DNA of 64,000 nucleotides. Source: Anaerosolibacter carboniphilus (GTDB taxonomy: Bacteria > Bacillota > Clostridia > Peptostreptococcales > Thermotaleaceae). Under the pieces are notes generated by a model. The model was given only the letters and a program-made list of their open reading frames with translations. It did no database searches and was not told the DNA's origin. A program made the translations under genes and the position numbers. Positions within the stretch are counted from its first letter, which is position 1; each line of letters starts with the position of its first letter. The DNA lies in NCBI RefSeq assembly GCF_014205875.1, contig NZ_JACHEN010000001.1:248001-312000 (forward strand), read 5' to 3'. Shown here in pieces: positions 1 through 8,703 of the stretch.

Positions 1-1
1 G

Positions 2-952
2 TTAATGGGATGTGCGCCAAAAGCACCAGCAGCTAGCAAGACTGAGGGTTCCGCAGAAGATGAATTTAAATTTGAAAGAAAAATTGAGCTTGTTTGTCCA
101 TGGGGCGCAGGTGGCGGTGCGGATTCTACCCTTAGAGCCTTTGCCTCCGCACTTGAAAAGGAAATTGGCGTTCCAGTTGTTGTCAATAACGTAGAAGGTG
201 GCGGTGGCGTTAAGGGTGTCGAATATTCAGCAAAGCAGCCAGCCGATGGATATACGTATATGCTTGGAACCCAGTCGTTACTTTTGGTTAACATGCAAAA
301 GCTTTCATCCGTTGATATTTATAAAGAGTTTATACCTGTAACAAAATTAGTGCATGATACAAATGTTATTGTTGCTTCTTCTAAAGCGCCTTATACAAAC
401 TTTGATGAGCTAGTTGAATACATCAAAGCAAATCCTGGAAAAGTTAAGTGTGGTGTTATGACGATTACGGGAGTAGATGCCTTTACAGTAAGAGAAACCT
501 TTGAGAAAGCAGGGGTAGATGTCCCACTTGTAGCTTTCAACAATGGTGCGGAACTCAATGCCGCAATTATTGGTGGACACGTAGACCTTGCAACGGTTGG
601 ACCTGCTGAGGTGAAAGGGTTGGTAGATTCAGGAGATATGAGACCAATTATTGTTGCTTCTGAAAAAAGACTTCCTATGATTCCAGATGTTGAAGCTACA
701 GGAGAAAAAGGTATTGAATCCTATCTTGGGCCGATGAGAGGTATTTTTGCAAAACAAGGAACGCCAGAGGCAGCAATCAAAGCATTTGAAGCAGCTGCTG
801 CAAAAGCACATGCAAGCGCTGAGTTCCAAGAATGGATGAAAACTGTTGCCCTTGATCAAAGAGCAGGTTATGCAAATGCCGCTGACTTCCAAGCAATCTG
901 GACAGAGCAAAACGAAACACTCACAGAACTATTTAACAAATACAACAAGTAG
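2..952 (+). CDS. TctC/Bug-family tricarboxylate-binding lipoprotein (5' truncated by window)
   Basis: Extracytoplasmic substrate-binding protein of a tripartite tricarboxylate transporter (TTT). The first visible codons read L-M-G-C, which is a lipobox, so the true start and signal peptide lie upstream of the window and the ATG at 5 is not the start. The mature protein shows typical Bug-family features: a PWGAGGGAD segment near the N-terminus, then a GGGG loop and an ADGYT segment. It probably binds a di- or tricarboxylate outside the membrane and hands it to TctB/TctA, encoded just downstream. A 22-nt hairpin follows the gene. The family is clear; the substrate is unknown, although the nearby cit genes make citrate or a relative a reasonable guess. 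Confidence 0.9.
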   Translation, partial: LMGCAPKAPAASKTEGSAEDEFKFERKIELVCPWGAGGGADSTLRAFASALEKEIGVPVVVNNVEGGGGVKGVEYSAKQPADGYTYMLGTQSLLLVNMQKLSSVDIYKEFIPVTKLVHDTNVIVASSKAPYTNFDELVEYIKANPGKVKCGVMTITGVDAFTVRETFEKAGVDVPLVAFNNGAELNAAIIGGHVDLATVGPAEVKGLVDSGDMRPIIVASEKRLPMIPDVEATGEKGIESYLGPMRGIFAKQGTPEAAIKAFEAAAAKAHASAEFQEWMKTVALDQRAGYANAADFQAIWTEQNETLTELFNKYNK

Positions 953-980
953 TACAGTATAAAAAAAGTGTGCATAGATT

Positions 981-1002
981 CAGGGCAGTATGGGCTGCCC
1001 TG
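981..1002 (+). other. intercistronic hairpin after the TctC gene
   Basis: CAGGGCAG (981-988) pairs with CTGCCCTG (995-1002) around a 6-nt loop. No T-run follows, so this is more likely an mRNA-stabilising or processing hairpin than a terminator. Such elements often let the binding protein be made in excess over the membrane subunits; that role is inferred. Confidence 0.6.
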
Positions 1003-1038
1003 AAACCTTAGATTATAAGGAAAGAGGGTTGATTATCC

Positions 1039-1542
1039 TTGATACTGGAACTATTATTTAATGCTGCCTTATTGATCCTGTTTGGTTACTGCTATTATTA
1101 TATTGGAGCAACTATGCCGGTTTCTGCTCCTACTGAGTTAGGTGCAGAGCAGTGGCCGCAGCTTATTCTGGGTGCACTTATTGTTTTAATTATAGTGAAT
1201 ATGTATAAAATCTATCGATCAACTCCCGCTGAGAAGCGTGGCGCAGATCAGCTTAAGAACATAAAGCTTCAGTCTGTTTTAAAAAACAAGCTATTCATAG
1301 GAATGGCAATCATTCTCGCTTATGCTTTTTCTCTTGAAGCAGCAGGTTTTATCCTTAGTACCTATATTTTCTTCATGCTTTATGCCCGATTAATTGGCGA
1401 AAAACGAATGAAAGTGCTTGCAAGCAGCGCATTTGTGACAACTTTTGGAATATACTTTTTGTTCGCTAGGGGACTTAGCATTATGCTCCCTAGAGGTTAT
1501 GGTATTCTTAGAGACTTTGCGCTAATGCTAGAATCATTCTAA
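1039..1542 (+). CDS. TctB-family small membrane subunit of TTT transporter
   Basis: A 167-residue hydrophobic protein with four to five predicted membrane segments (about residues 5-22, 38-56, 85-105 and 125-150) and short loops, the size and layout of TctB subunits. It sits between the binding protein and the TctA gene, the usual tctCBA order. The start is a TTG at 1039, about 10 nt after AAAGAGGG (1021-1028); no in-frame ATG gives a better fit. TctB sequences are poorly conserved, so position in the operon carries much of the call. It probably acts with TctA as the membrane part of a secondary carboxylate importer. Confidence 0.85.
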   Translation: MILELLFNAALLILFGYCYYYIGATMPVSAPTELGAEQWPQLILGALIVLIIVNMYKIYRSTPAEKRGADQLKNIKLQSVLKNKLFIGMAIILAYAFSLEAAGFILSTYIFFMLYARLIGEKRMKVLASSAFVTTFGIYFLFARGLSIMLPRGYGILRDFALMLESF

Positions 1543-1561
1543 CAGATAAGGAGTGTGAATT

Positions 1562-3058
1562 ATGGCCGACATGTTAATTTCAGGTTTTCAGATTGTGTTT
1601 ACGCCTTCGACCTTTTTTCTTATCTGTGCCGGTACTGTCTTAGGTGTTATATTTGGTGCAATGCCAGGCGTAAGTGCGTCTATGGCAGTAGCCTTGGCGA
1701 TGCCCTTCGCCTATGCTATGAGTCCCATTATTGCCATTGCTTTCCTCGTGGCTGTTTACTGTGCATCCATCACGGGAGGTGGTATCACAGCTATTCTTTT
1801 TAAGATTCCAGGAACACCCTCCAGTGCACCAACCACCTTTGACGGCTATCCCATGGCGTTGCAAGGCAAGGCAGGTAAAGCCCTTGGAACATCCCTTGTT
1901 TGTTCTGCAATAGGTGGTGTTGTGGCGTCTATTGCCATGTTTTTATTAGCGCCACAGCTGGCAAATGTAGCACTGAAATTTGGACCTGCAGAGCTTTTTG
2001 CCGTATCTTTTTTAGGACTTAGCGTATTGACAGCTCTAGATAGTGATAATATCATTAAAACCCTTATTTCTGGACTGATAGGACTTTTCCTTGCGACGAT
2101 CGGCATGGATCCATTATTAGCAATCCCTCGATTCACATGGGGTAATTCTACTTTACTAAGCGGTATAGAAATGATCCCGGTGATGATTGGCATGTTTGCG
2201 ATCACAGAGGTATTAAAGCAGACAGATAAACCTTCGAAGCTTGTTGATACAGGTTCAGGTTCTAAGGTTAAAACAGATCTTTTGACTTTTAAAGAAGCAT
2301 GGACAATTAAGTGGACGATTATTCGTTCTTCTATCATTGGTACCCTTGTTGGTATTTTGCCAGGGGCTGGTGCTACTATCGCCTCTTTCTTAAGCTATAC
2401 AACAGAAGTAAAAGTATCCAAAACGCCTGAGAAGTTTGGGCATGGAGCTATTGAAGGGATTGCAGCCTCAGAGACAGCAAATAATGCAGCGACAGGTGGA
2501 TCCATGGTTCCACTGTTAGCCCTTGGTATTCCAGGAGGAAATGCAGCAGCTATCATGATGTCAGCCCTTGTGTTAAAAGGAGTTCAGGTTGGACCGCTGC
2601 TTGTTAAAACACAGCCAGATTTTCTATCCAGCGTATTCTCTTCTATGATTGTCACAAATATCATCATGGTTATCATCGCCATGGGTATTGCAAAAATATT
2701 TAGTAAAATCCTCAAGGTGCCCTATAGTATCTTAGGACCTGCTATTGTGTTGTTTGCAACTATCGGCAGCTTTGCCCTTCAAAACAGCACTGGAGATGTT
2801 ATGCTTATGGCAATCGCGGGCATACTAGGATTTGCATTCTCTAAATTTAAATTTTCCTCTGCTGCCTTAGTTCTTGGACTTGTTCTAGGGGGCATGACGG
2901 AATCTAATTTAAGAAGAGCGATCTCCCTTGAAAATGGAGATATAATGACAGTTATTTCAAAACCTATCACGGCAACTTTATTGTTGGCCTGTGCTGTCAT
3001 GCTGATCTATCCGACCATCAGCGGCATGATTAAAGCGAAACAGAAAGCAACTGCATAG
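1562..3058 (+). CDS. TctA-family large permease subunit of TTT transporter
   Basis: A 498-residue permease, the usual TctA length of about 500. It carries the two repeated family signatures, GAMPGVSASMAVALAMPF near residues 33-50 and GILPGAGATIASFLSY near 262-277, plus many membrane segments. Secondary transporter for carboxylates, driven by an ion gradient and fed by the TctC lipoprotein. The start ATG follows AAGGAG at good spacing and lies 19 nt after tctB. It closes the operon, with a strong terminator downstream at 3099-3127. The next gene is on the opposite strand. Confidence 0.92.
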   Translation: MADMLISGFQIVFTPSTFFLICAGTVLGVIFGAMPGVSASMAVALAMPFAYAMSPIIAIAFLVAVYCASITGGGITAILFKIPGTPSSAPTTFDGYPMALQGKAGKALGTSLVCSAIGGVVASIAMFLLAPQLANVALKFGPAELFAVSFLGLSVLTALDSDNIIKTLISGLIGLFLATIGMDPLLAIPRFTWGNSTLLSGIEMIPVMIGMFAITEVLKQTDKPSKLVDTGSGSKVKTDLLTFKEAWTIKWTIIRSSIIGTLVGILPGAGATIASFLSYTTEVKVSKTPEKFGHGAIEGIAASETANNAATGGSMVPLLALGIPGGNAAAIMMSALVLKGVQVGPLLVKTQPDFLSSVFSSMIVTNIIMVIIAMGIAKIFSKILKVPYSILGPAIVLFATIGSFALQNSTGDVMLMAIAGILGFAFSKFKFSSAALVLGLVLGGMTESNLRRAISLENGDIMTVISKPITATLLLACAVMLIYPTISGMIKAKQKATA

Positions 3059-3087
3059 GCAGTATGATCCCTTTCAGTATGCAGATC

Positions 3088-3135
3088 GTTTATAGAGGCC
3101 GCTGGCGGAAGATACGCCGCGGTTTTTCTATAAAC
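3088..3135 (+). terminator. intrinsic terminator after the TctA gene
   Basis: A GC-rich stem, CCGC-T-GGCG (3099-3107) against CGCCGCGG (3115-3122) with one bulged T, is followed by TTTTT (3123-3127). The flanks GTTTATAGA (3088-3096) and TCTATAAAC (3127-3135) can extend the pairing. Confidence 0.8.
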
Positions 3136-3144
3136 ATACCAAAA

Positions 3145-3171
3145 AAGATGTAACCCTTTCAGTTACATCTT
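3145..3171 (-). terminator. intrinsic terminator of the LysR gene
   Basis: AAGATGTAAC (3145-3154) pairs with GTTACATCTT (3162-3171). Read on the minus strand, the stem ends in a run of six T, just after the LysR stop codon. Confidence 0.8.
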
Positions 3172-3176
3172 ATCAA

Positions 3177-4115
3177 TCAATCATTTGAGAAATTGTATAA
3201 TTGAGGAATGATTTCAAGGGAAATTTTATAGAACTCTTTTGAAGCTCTAGATAAGGGAATATCCTTTGAATACGCGATGATTAACTCCCATGAAGGCGCA
3301 TACTTCTCTTCAATAAAATAGTAATTTGGGGAATATGTAGAGCCAAAAAGTTCGCAATAGCTGTGGGGAACGAGGGTAAAGCCCAGATTATCTCTAACGA
3401 GGCGAGATGCGGTTTGGATACTTTTGGTTAGATACTGGGTTTTTACATTGATATTTGCATTCTCTAGGATTTTGGTAGTAACCTGTCTCGTCCGTTGACT
3501 TGTATGGGTCAAGATATAGGGACGGTTAGCCGTAAGCTGTATATCGATATAGGGTCCCTGCTTGTCATTTTTATAATAAGCATGTTCATTAATAGGGTCA
3601 TTAGGAGGAACAGCCAGGAGAAATTTCTCTTCATGAACAACGTTAAATTTTATTCCCGGGTTATTAATCGGAGAGTGTAGAATACCGACATCAATTCTTC
3701 CCTTAAGAATTTCGTCTTCTATTTCAGTGGACACGCTTTCCACAATGGATAGTTCGATTTTAGGAAATCGATTGGTGAAAGTAGCTAATAGTTTGGGAAG
3801 AACAAAGGAGCCCAGGTGAGTGGTCGTTCCCACTACAAGTTTTCCTATATTCATATCATTAATATTTGAAAATTCGATTTCAAGCTCTTTATAGAGCTGA
3901 ATGATCTTATTTGCATTTTTAATATAGTATTCACCTGCAAATGTTGGTTTCAAACCTTCGGAAGTACGCTTAAATAGTTCTATACCGAGATCGCTTTCTA
4001 ATTTAAGAATACACCTGCTTAATGAAGATTGGGCAATGAATAAACGCTCTGCCGCTTTCGAAATGTTACCGTATGCAGCCACTGTGGTAATATAAACCAG
4101 CTCTTTAGGTATCAA
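3177..4115 (-). CDS. LysR-family transcriptional regulator
   Basis: 312 residues, the standard LysR length. The N-terminal winged helix-turn-helix (about residues 1-60) includes the typical NISKAAERLFIAQSSLSR segment. A periplasmic-binding-like effector domain follows from about residue 90. The start is probably the TTG at 4115, ten nt after GGGAGG. It lies between the TTT operon and the divergent AbrB-cit genes, so it is a natural candidate to control either or both in response to a carboxylate. That target assignment is inference. The intergenic region 4116-4270 contains a TATAAT box (4192-4197) with no good -35 box, as expected for an activator-dependent promoter. Confidence 0.88.
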   Translation of the reverse strand: MIPKELVYITTVAAYGNISKAAERLFIAQSSLSRCILKLESDLGIELFKRTSEGLKPTFAGEYYIKNANKIIQLYKELEIEFSNINDMNIGKLVVGTTTHLGSFVLPKLLATFTNRFPKIELSIVESVSTEIEDEILKGRIDVGILHSPINNPGIKFNVVHEEKFLLAVPPNDPINEHAYYKNDKQGPYIDIQLTANRPYILTHTSQRTRQVTTKILENANINVKTQYLTKSIQTASRLVRDNLGFTLVPHSYCELFGSTYSPNYYFIEEKYAPSWELIIAYSKDIPLSRASKEFYKISLEIIPQLYNFSND

Positions 4116-4270
4116 ATGAGTTCGACCTCCCTTAGTGTCTTAATGCGCTTGCTTCGCTGAAATTAAGGGTCTTTAACGTGTTAATTCATTATATAATGTG
4201 TCATCTCTACTTGTCAATTCAAGCAAAGATGCTGCCATGCAAGGATCAATTCGCAAGAGGGTGGTATTTA

Positions 4271-5314
4271 ATGTATAGTTTTCTGATGACAATCATGATT
4301 GGTGCTTTTTTTGGCTATCTCTTTACAAGGTTAAAAATTCCAGGAGGAATGATGGTAGGTAGTATTGTGGCAGTCTCTACATTCAATATTACAACGGGAA
4401 TAGCTTATATGCCAACGATGGGCAGAATAGCAGCACAAGTAATTGCTGGAGCTTTTATTGGTATTGGGGTAGAAAAGAGTGATTTGATGCGGCTTAAATT
4501 TATCTTTAAGCCAGCTATTGTTCTGATTTCAGGCATGATGATACTCAACATTGTTTCAGGACTTCTGATATATCAATTCAGTCCCCTAGATTCGGTAACC
4601 GCATTGATGTGTGCAGTTCCTGGTGGGATGAGCGACATTCCGATCATTAGTGGAGATATGGGGGCAGATGCATCTAAGGTAGCGGTGATGCAGTTTCTTA
4701 GATTGGTGACAGGAATAGGTGTTTTCCCAGCAGCAATTGCTAGGATTGCTAGGGACCAGGGTGATGGCAAAGCAGACAAAGAGGAAGCCTATGAAAGAGT
4801 TGCATCCAGCACAAAGGATATGCAATCATTTGGTATGACCATTATTGTGGCATCCGCTTTTGGATTCCTTGGAAAAAGTATAGGGATTACGGCAGGCACA
4901 TTGATCTTATCAATGATTAGCGTTATTACGCTAAAACTTTTGACGGGTAAAGCATGGATGCCAAGATGGGTGAGACGTTTTGCCCAGGTCCTCGCTGGCG
5001 CCTATATCGGCTGCAACGTACAATATGCTGATATTTTGGAAATGAAATTTCTTGTTATACCTGCAATCATACTTATTTCAGGATATTCATTGGCGTGCAT
5101 TATCATTGGATTATTTTTGCACAAGAAGTTTAATATGCCAATGAAGGAAGCCATGTTAATAGCCACACCCGCTGGTGCATCAGATATGGCTTTGATTGCT
5201 TCTGACATCGGTGTGGAAAGTGCAGATGTTATTGTTTTACAAGTCATTCGAATGATCGTGGTCGTATCTATTTTTCCTCAGATTGTTCATATGATCGTGA
5301 AAATTGTTGGGTAA
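4271..5314 (+). CDS. AbrB-family (duplicated domain) membrane protein
   Basis: A 347-residue integral membrane protein made of two similar halves; each contains a GAFIGIGV/GAYIGCNV-type segment and a PGGMSD or PAGASD motif, the pattern of the AbrB duplication family (PF05145). This is unrelated to the AbrB DNA-binding protein. Members are often encoded beside TTT transporters or carboxylate genes, but their function is unsettled (transporter or regulator). The reading frame is open back to 4178, but that stretch contains the TATAAT box at 4192 and lacks a ribosome site. The ATG at 4271 has AGAGGG upstream and begins with a proper membrane segment, so it is preferred. Confidence 0.8.
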   Translation: MYSFLMTIMIGAFFGYLFTRLKIPGGMMVGSIVAVSTFNITTGIAYMPTMGRIAAQVIAGAFIGIGVEKSDLMRLKFIFKPAIVLISGMMILNIVSGLLIYQFSPLDSVTALMCAVPGGMSDIPIISGDMGADASKVAVMQFLRLVTGIGVFPAAIARIARDQGDGKADKEEAYERVASSTKDMQSFGMTIIVASAFGFLGKSIGITAGTLILSMISVITLKLLTGKAWMPRWVRRFAQVLAGAYIGCNVQYADILEMKFLVIPAIILISGYSLACIIIGLFLHKKFNMPMKEAMLIATPAGASDMALIASDIGVESADVIVLQVIRMIVVVSIFPQIVHMIVKIVG

Positions 5315-5352
5315 AGTAACAGTAAAATAATAATTAAGGCAGGTGAGAAAAA

Positions 5353-6381
5353 GTGATAACAGAGCGTAGGCTACGCTGTATTGAGGAGGCAACAGCGTTG
5401 TTCCTGGAGTGCGGCTTAACGATACCACACAACGTAACCTATAGTATGGGTTTGTTTTATGGTAACCAGATTATCGCCACAGGTTCCTTGTCAGGTGATA
5501 TGATACAGGGCCTGGCAGTTTCACCGAGGTATCAAGGGGAGGATTTATCTGCAAAAGTGCTTACACATTTGATGAACTACGCAGTGATTCATGGAATAAC
5601 AGCTTTGTATCTCTTCACCAAGCCAACCAATACAGACAAGTTTGTTTCGATGGGATTCAATATTGTTGCGATAGCCAAACCTTACACTGCCCTTCTCGAA
5701 TGGGGAGCACCTGGCATTAAAGATTACATACAAAAACTTGCGAGTATCACAGATGATGATCCAGGGGAATCCTCGGCAATCGTGATGAACTGCAATCCCT
5801 TCACGCTAGGCCACTTATCACTCATTGAAACGGCGGCAGCCAGAGATAGAAAGGTGTATGTACTTGTCGTTGAAGAGGACTTGTCCGCTTTTCCATTTCA
5901 AGCTAGATTTGAAATGATTAAGAAAGGCACTGCCCATTTGTCAAATGTTGTGGTTATACCTGGCAACCGCTACATCGTTTCATCGATGACATTTCCATCC
6001 TATTTTACCAGGGATAGGGACCTTGCGGCAGCCCATTGCGCTATAGATGTGGAGATATTTCTAGAACATATTGCACCAGCCCTTGGGGTGACGAAACGTT
6101 ATGTAGGAACAGAGCCATTTTCACCTGTTACAGCAATATATAATCAAACGATGAAAGAACGTCTTACTCCAGGAGGTATTCAGGTCATTGAGGTCGAACG
6201 TATTACCTATGGTGATCAGGTGATTAGTGCCTCTTATGTTAGGAGACTTCTGGCTGCAAATAAACTGGATGAGATAAGAAAATTGGTGCCAGATGTTACT
6301 TTTGAATATTTACTTTCAGATGCAGCTGTGCCAGTCATCCGCAGTATTATAGGTGGTGTGGGCTATTGCGAAGATGCGTAA
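5353..6381 (+). CDS. citC: [citrate (pro-3S)-lyase] ligase CitC
   Basis: Acetylates the thiol of the citrate lyase prosthetic group using acetate and ATP, which activates the lyase. 342 residues. The N-terminal part (about 15-115) is a GNAT-like acyltransferase fold. The C-terminal part is a nucleotidyltransferase with NPFTLGH at residues 148-154, the cytidylyltransferase-type HxGH-like site of CitC. The start is a GTG at 5353 behind AGGTGAG. It lies 38 nt after the AbrB gene and is followed closely by citG and citX. The lyase subunits citD, citE and citF are not in the window. The ligase of citramalate lyase is related, so that is an alternative target. Confidence 0.88.
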   Translation: MITERRLRCIEEATALFLECGLTIPHNVTYSMGLFYGNQIIATGSLSGDMIQGLAVSPRYQGEDLSAKVLTHLMNYAVIHGITALYLFTKPTNTDKFVSMGFNIVAIAKPYTALLEWGAPGIKDYIQKLASITDDDPGESSAIVMNCNPFTLGHLSLIETAAARDRKVYVLVVEEDLSAFPFQARFEMIKKGTAHLSNVVVIPGNRYIVSSMTFPSYFTRDRDLAAAHCAIDVEIFLEHIAPALGVTKRYVGTEPFSPVTAIYNQTMKERLTPGGIQVIEVERITYGDQVISASYVRRLLAANKLDEIRKLVPDVTFEYLLSDAAVPVIRSIIGGVGYCEDA

Positions 6382-6448
6382 ATTTTCATGTCTGATGAAT
6401 AATAATTTCTTCAAGATGGATAAAAGTTTTATGAAAGAGGATGTGGGT

Positions 6449-7378
6449 ATGGGAAAAAATGATTTTTGCCTAAAAATTGCTGAGACAGCTATAAAATCCA
6501 TGCTCTATGAAGTGTCAGCTACACCGAAACCAGGGCTTGTAGACAGGGCGAATTCCGGCGCTCATCGAGATATGGATTTTTTGACATTTATGTCTAGCAG
6601 TGCTGTCTTATTCGATACATTTTATCATTGTACTTTAGAAGGAATAAACTTTACTTCGGAAAATTATCGAGTTTTGCTGGAACGCATTCGACCCTTCGGA
6701 ATAGAAGGAGAGAAAAAAATGTTCGCAGCGACCAATGGGGTGAATACCCATAAAGGATTAGTGTTTTCTCTGGGGATTATTGCAGCGGCTATGGGCTCTT
6801 TATACACAGAAGAAAAAGAATACAAATCCGATGCCCCTGAGATTTGTAAACGCGTCCAGCAGATAGCTGTCGGCTTATGTAAGGAATTGGATGCAGCATC
6901 GAAGAAAAGTGAACAAACTTATGGAGAGAGACTATTTGAAAAATATAACATAAAAGGCATTCGTGGCGAGGTAGCGTCAGGATTTCAAACAGTTATGAAG
7001 TATGGATTGCCTGTGATGAGGAAATACGCAACCCAAAATGAAGATCTTAACAATGCTTTCGTACATGTTTTGATCCATCTCATGAGTAAGACTGAGGATA
7101 GCAATGTGCTGGGAAGGCATGATCACGGAACCCTTGAATATGTGAAGCAAAATGCAGAGATAGCCTTACAATTAGGTGGTGCATTTACAAAGGAAGGCAT
7201 GGATTATATTACATCGTTAGATAGAGAATTTATAAGTAGAAATATAAGCCCTGGGGGCTCAGCAGATCTGCTGGCGGTGACCATTATGTTATTTCTATCA
7301 GAACAACAGTTTTCATCAAATGAGGTTAAATATTGGGAAAAGGACTTAAAAAGGATGAATATAAATGATAACAAATAA
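6449..7378 (+). CDS. citG: triphosphoribosyl-dephospho-CoA synthase CitG
   Basis: Makes 2'-(5''-triphosphoribosyl)-3'-dephospho-CoA, the precursor of the citrate lyase prosthetic group, from ATP and dephospho-CoA. 309 residues from the chosen start. Diagnostic motifs are TPKPGLVDRANSGAHRDMD (residues 25-43), TNGVNTHKG and a late RHDHGTLEYV segment. The frame is open from 6353, overlapping citC, but the ATG at 6449 has AAAGAGG eight nt upstream and aligns with the normal N-terminus. It ends inside the start of citX, so the two are translationally coupled. MdcB of malonate decarboxylase is homologous; the citC and citX neighbours favour CitG. Confidence 0.9.
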   Translation: MGKNDFCLKIAETAIKSMLYEVSATPKPGLVDRANSGAHRDMDFLTFMSSSAVLFDTFYHCTLEGINFTSENYRVLLERIRPFGIEGEKKMFAATNGVNTHKGLVFSLGIIAAAMGSLYTEEKEYKSDAPEICKRVQQIAVGLCKELDAASKKSEQTYGERLFEKYNIKGIRGEVASGFQTVMKYGLPVMRKYATQNEDLNNAFVHVLIHLMSKTEDSNVLGRHDHGTLEYVKQNAEIALQLGGAFTKEGMDYITSLDREFISRNISPGGSADLLAVTIMLFLSEQQFSSNEVKYWEKDLKRMNINDNK

Positions 7379-7880
7379 TGATGCGTTATTAAAAATACTT
7401 GAAAGCAGAGAGCAAAGAGCGATTTATCAAAGCAGATTAATCAAGAGATATCATTCTAGTCTTGTTTCCTTTACGCTGAATATACCTGGTTCACAAAAAG
7501 ACAGCGAACTGTTTCGTGAAATCCATCATGCAGGTATGATCGAACTTCTAAATACCATAAAGGACCGAGCGGCTATATTGTATCATGAAGTCAAATTCAC
7601 AGAAACAGGTCCGGAGGGCTACATATGCGTCAATGCGGATGCTATTGGGCTAAAGCATCTCACCGTCAACTTAGAAGCTACCCATGCATTGGGAAGGCTT
7701 TTTGATTTTGATGTCTTTAACGATCAATGTAAGCAGATTAGTCGAATAGACGTTGGCTATAGTGAAAGAACATGCCTGCTTTGCAGCAAAAATGTCCATA
7801 TCTGCCGTAGGGAACAGAATCACTCTATAGTTGAACTTCTAGAGAAAATAAATTCTATGGCAACCATATATTTTGGCTAA
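7365..7880 (+). CDS. citX: apo-citrate lyase phosphoribosyl-dephospho-CoA transferase CitX
   Basis: Transfers the prosthetic group made by CitG onto the acyl carrier subunit (CitD) of citrate lyase. 171 residues, typical for stand-alone CitX. The C-terminal cysteine motif CLLC-x6-C (C137, C140, C147) followed by RREQNH matches the family's CLxC...CxR...H signature. It overlaps the citG stop by 14 nt and uses AAGGAT as ribosome site. In some bacteria citX and citG are fused; here they are separate. With no CitDEF nearby, the carrier protein it modifies must be encoded elsewhere. Confidence 0.88.
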   Translation: MITNNDALLKILESREQRAIYQSRLIKRYHSSLVSFTLNIPGSQKDSELFREIHHAGMIELLNTIKDRAAILYHEVKFTETGPEGYICVNADAIGLKHLTVNLEATHALGRLFDFDVFNDQCKQISRIDVGYSERTCLLCSKNVHICRREQNHSIVELLEKINSMATIYFG

Positions 7881-7911
7881 TATGATATTTTTTAAACGGG
7901 TTTAGTATTTC

Positions 7912-7940
7912 ATAGCATCTATCCATAGGGTAGATGCTAT
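7912..7940 (+). terminator. hairpin after citX, probable terminator
   Basis: ATAGCATCTA (7912-7921) and TAGATGCTAT (7931-7940) form a perfect 10-bp stem with a 9-nt loop, followed by a weak T-rich tract. Confidence 0.6.
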
Positions 7941-8078
7941 TGATATTTTATAGGAGTTTATCTATTGGAAGCTTTAGAATATATGTTTAAGGCATACTAT
8001 GGGAGTTCATCAATGCTTAATGATGACACATTGGGTAAACTATGAGCATCGATTATTTTGTAGAAGGGAATATTTTCA

Positions 8079-8107
8079 TGTAACGTTTACTATTATTTCA
8101 TCGTTAT
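8079..8107 (+). promoter_or_regulatory. probable ECF-type autoregulatory promoter of the sigma factor gene
   Basis: TGTAAC (8079-8084), a 17-nt spacer and CGTTA (8102-8106) match the general shape of ECF sigma promoters (AAC -35 box and CGT -10 box, as for sigma-X or sigma-W of Bacillus). It would start transcription about 40 nt before the ATG at 8152, consistent with autoregulation. Confidence 0.5.
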
Positions 8108-8151
8108 TATTATTGAAAACATTCTGGCCAGGAAAGAAGGTGTTAACCGAT

Positions 8152-8688
8152 ATGTTTGAGAAAGAAAAACTGGAGAAAGCACAGGAGGGTGATTTAAAGT
8201 CTATTGAAGAAATATGTTCCACTACCTGGGGAGCCCTATACCGCTTTGTCTATTTCAAAGTGCAAAACCGTGAAGAAGCAGAGGATATTACACAGGAGAC
8301 TTATGTGAAAGCCCTCTCCCATCTGCAAAAAAATAATATTCGGCTGGATAAATATATTGGCTTTTTAAGAACGGTTTCGTTGAATGTTTTAAGGGATAAG
8401 TGGCGGAAAAAGAAACGTGAAGGGATAGATGTCAATTTTGAAAATGTAAATCCAGAGGCAACCGCATTAAAAGATCCTACAGAGAATTTTGCACAACGTA
8501 TGCTGATAGAAAACGCATTAAACAGGTTAAATGAAGAACAGCGTGTTGTTGTTGAGCTGAGGATTATCAAAGGCTATTCCGTAGATGAGGCTGCAAGAAT
8601 AATGAACAAAAAAGAAGGAACCATTCGTGTATTACAATATAGGGCCTTACAAGCTCTTGCCAAAATACTAAATGATAATGACCAGTGA
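8152..8688 (+). CDS. ECF-type RNA polymerase sigma factor
   Basis: A 178-residue sigma-70 family protein containing only regions 2 and 4. Region 2 includes VYFKVQNREEAEDITQETYV (about residues 35-54). Region 4 carries the helix-turn-helix SVDEAARIMNKKEGTIRVLQ near the C-terminus. The open frame extends back to 7999, but that stretch holds the probable promoter; the ATG at 8152 has AAGAAGG about 10 nt upstream. The gene lies 15 nt before a membrane protein with anti-sigma layout, the classic arrangement. The inducing signal is unknown, probably an envelope or secretion stress. Confidence 0.88.
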   Translation: MFEKEKLEKAQEGDLKSIEEICSTTWGALYRFVYFKVQNREEAEDITQETYVKALSHLQKNNIRLDKYIGFLRTVSLNVLRDKWRKKKREGIDVNFENVNPEATALKDPTENFAQRMLIENALNRLNEEQRVVVELRIIKGYSVDEAARIMNKKEGTIRVLQYRALQALAKILNDNDQ

Positions 8689-8703
8689 AAGGAGGCCAAA
8701 TAG

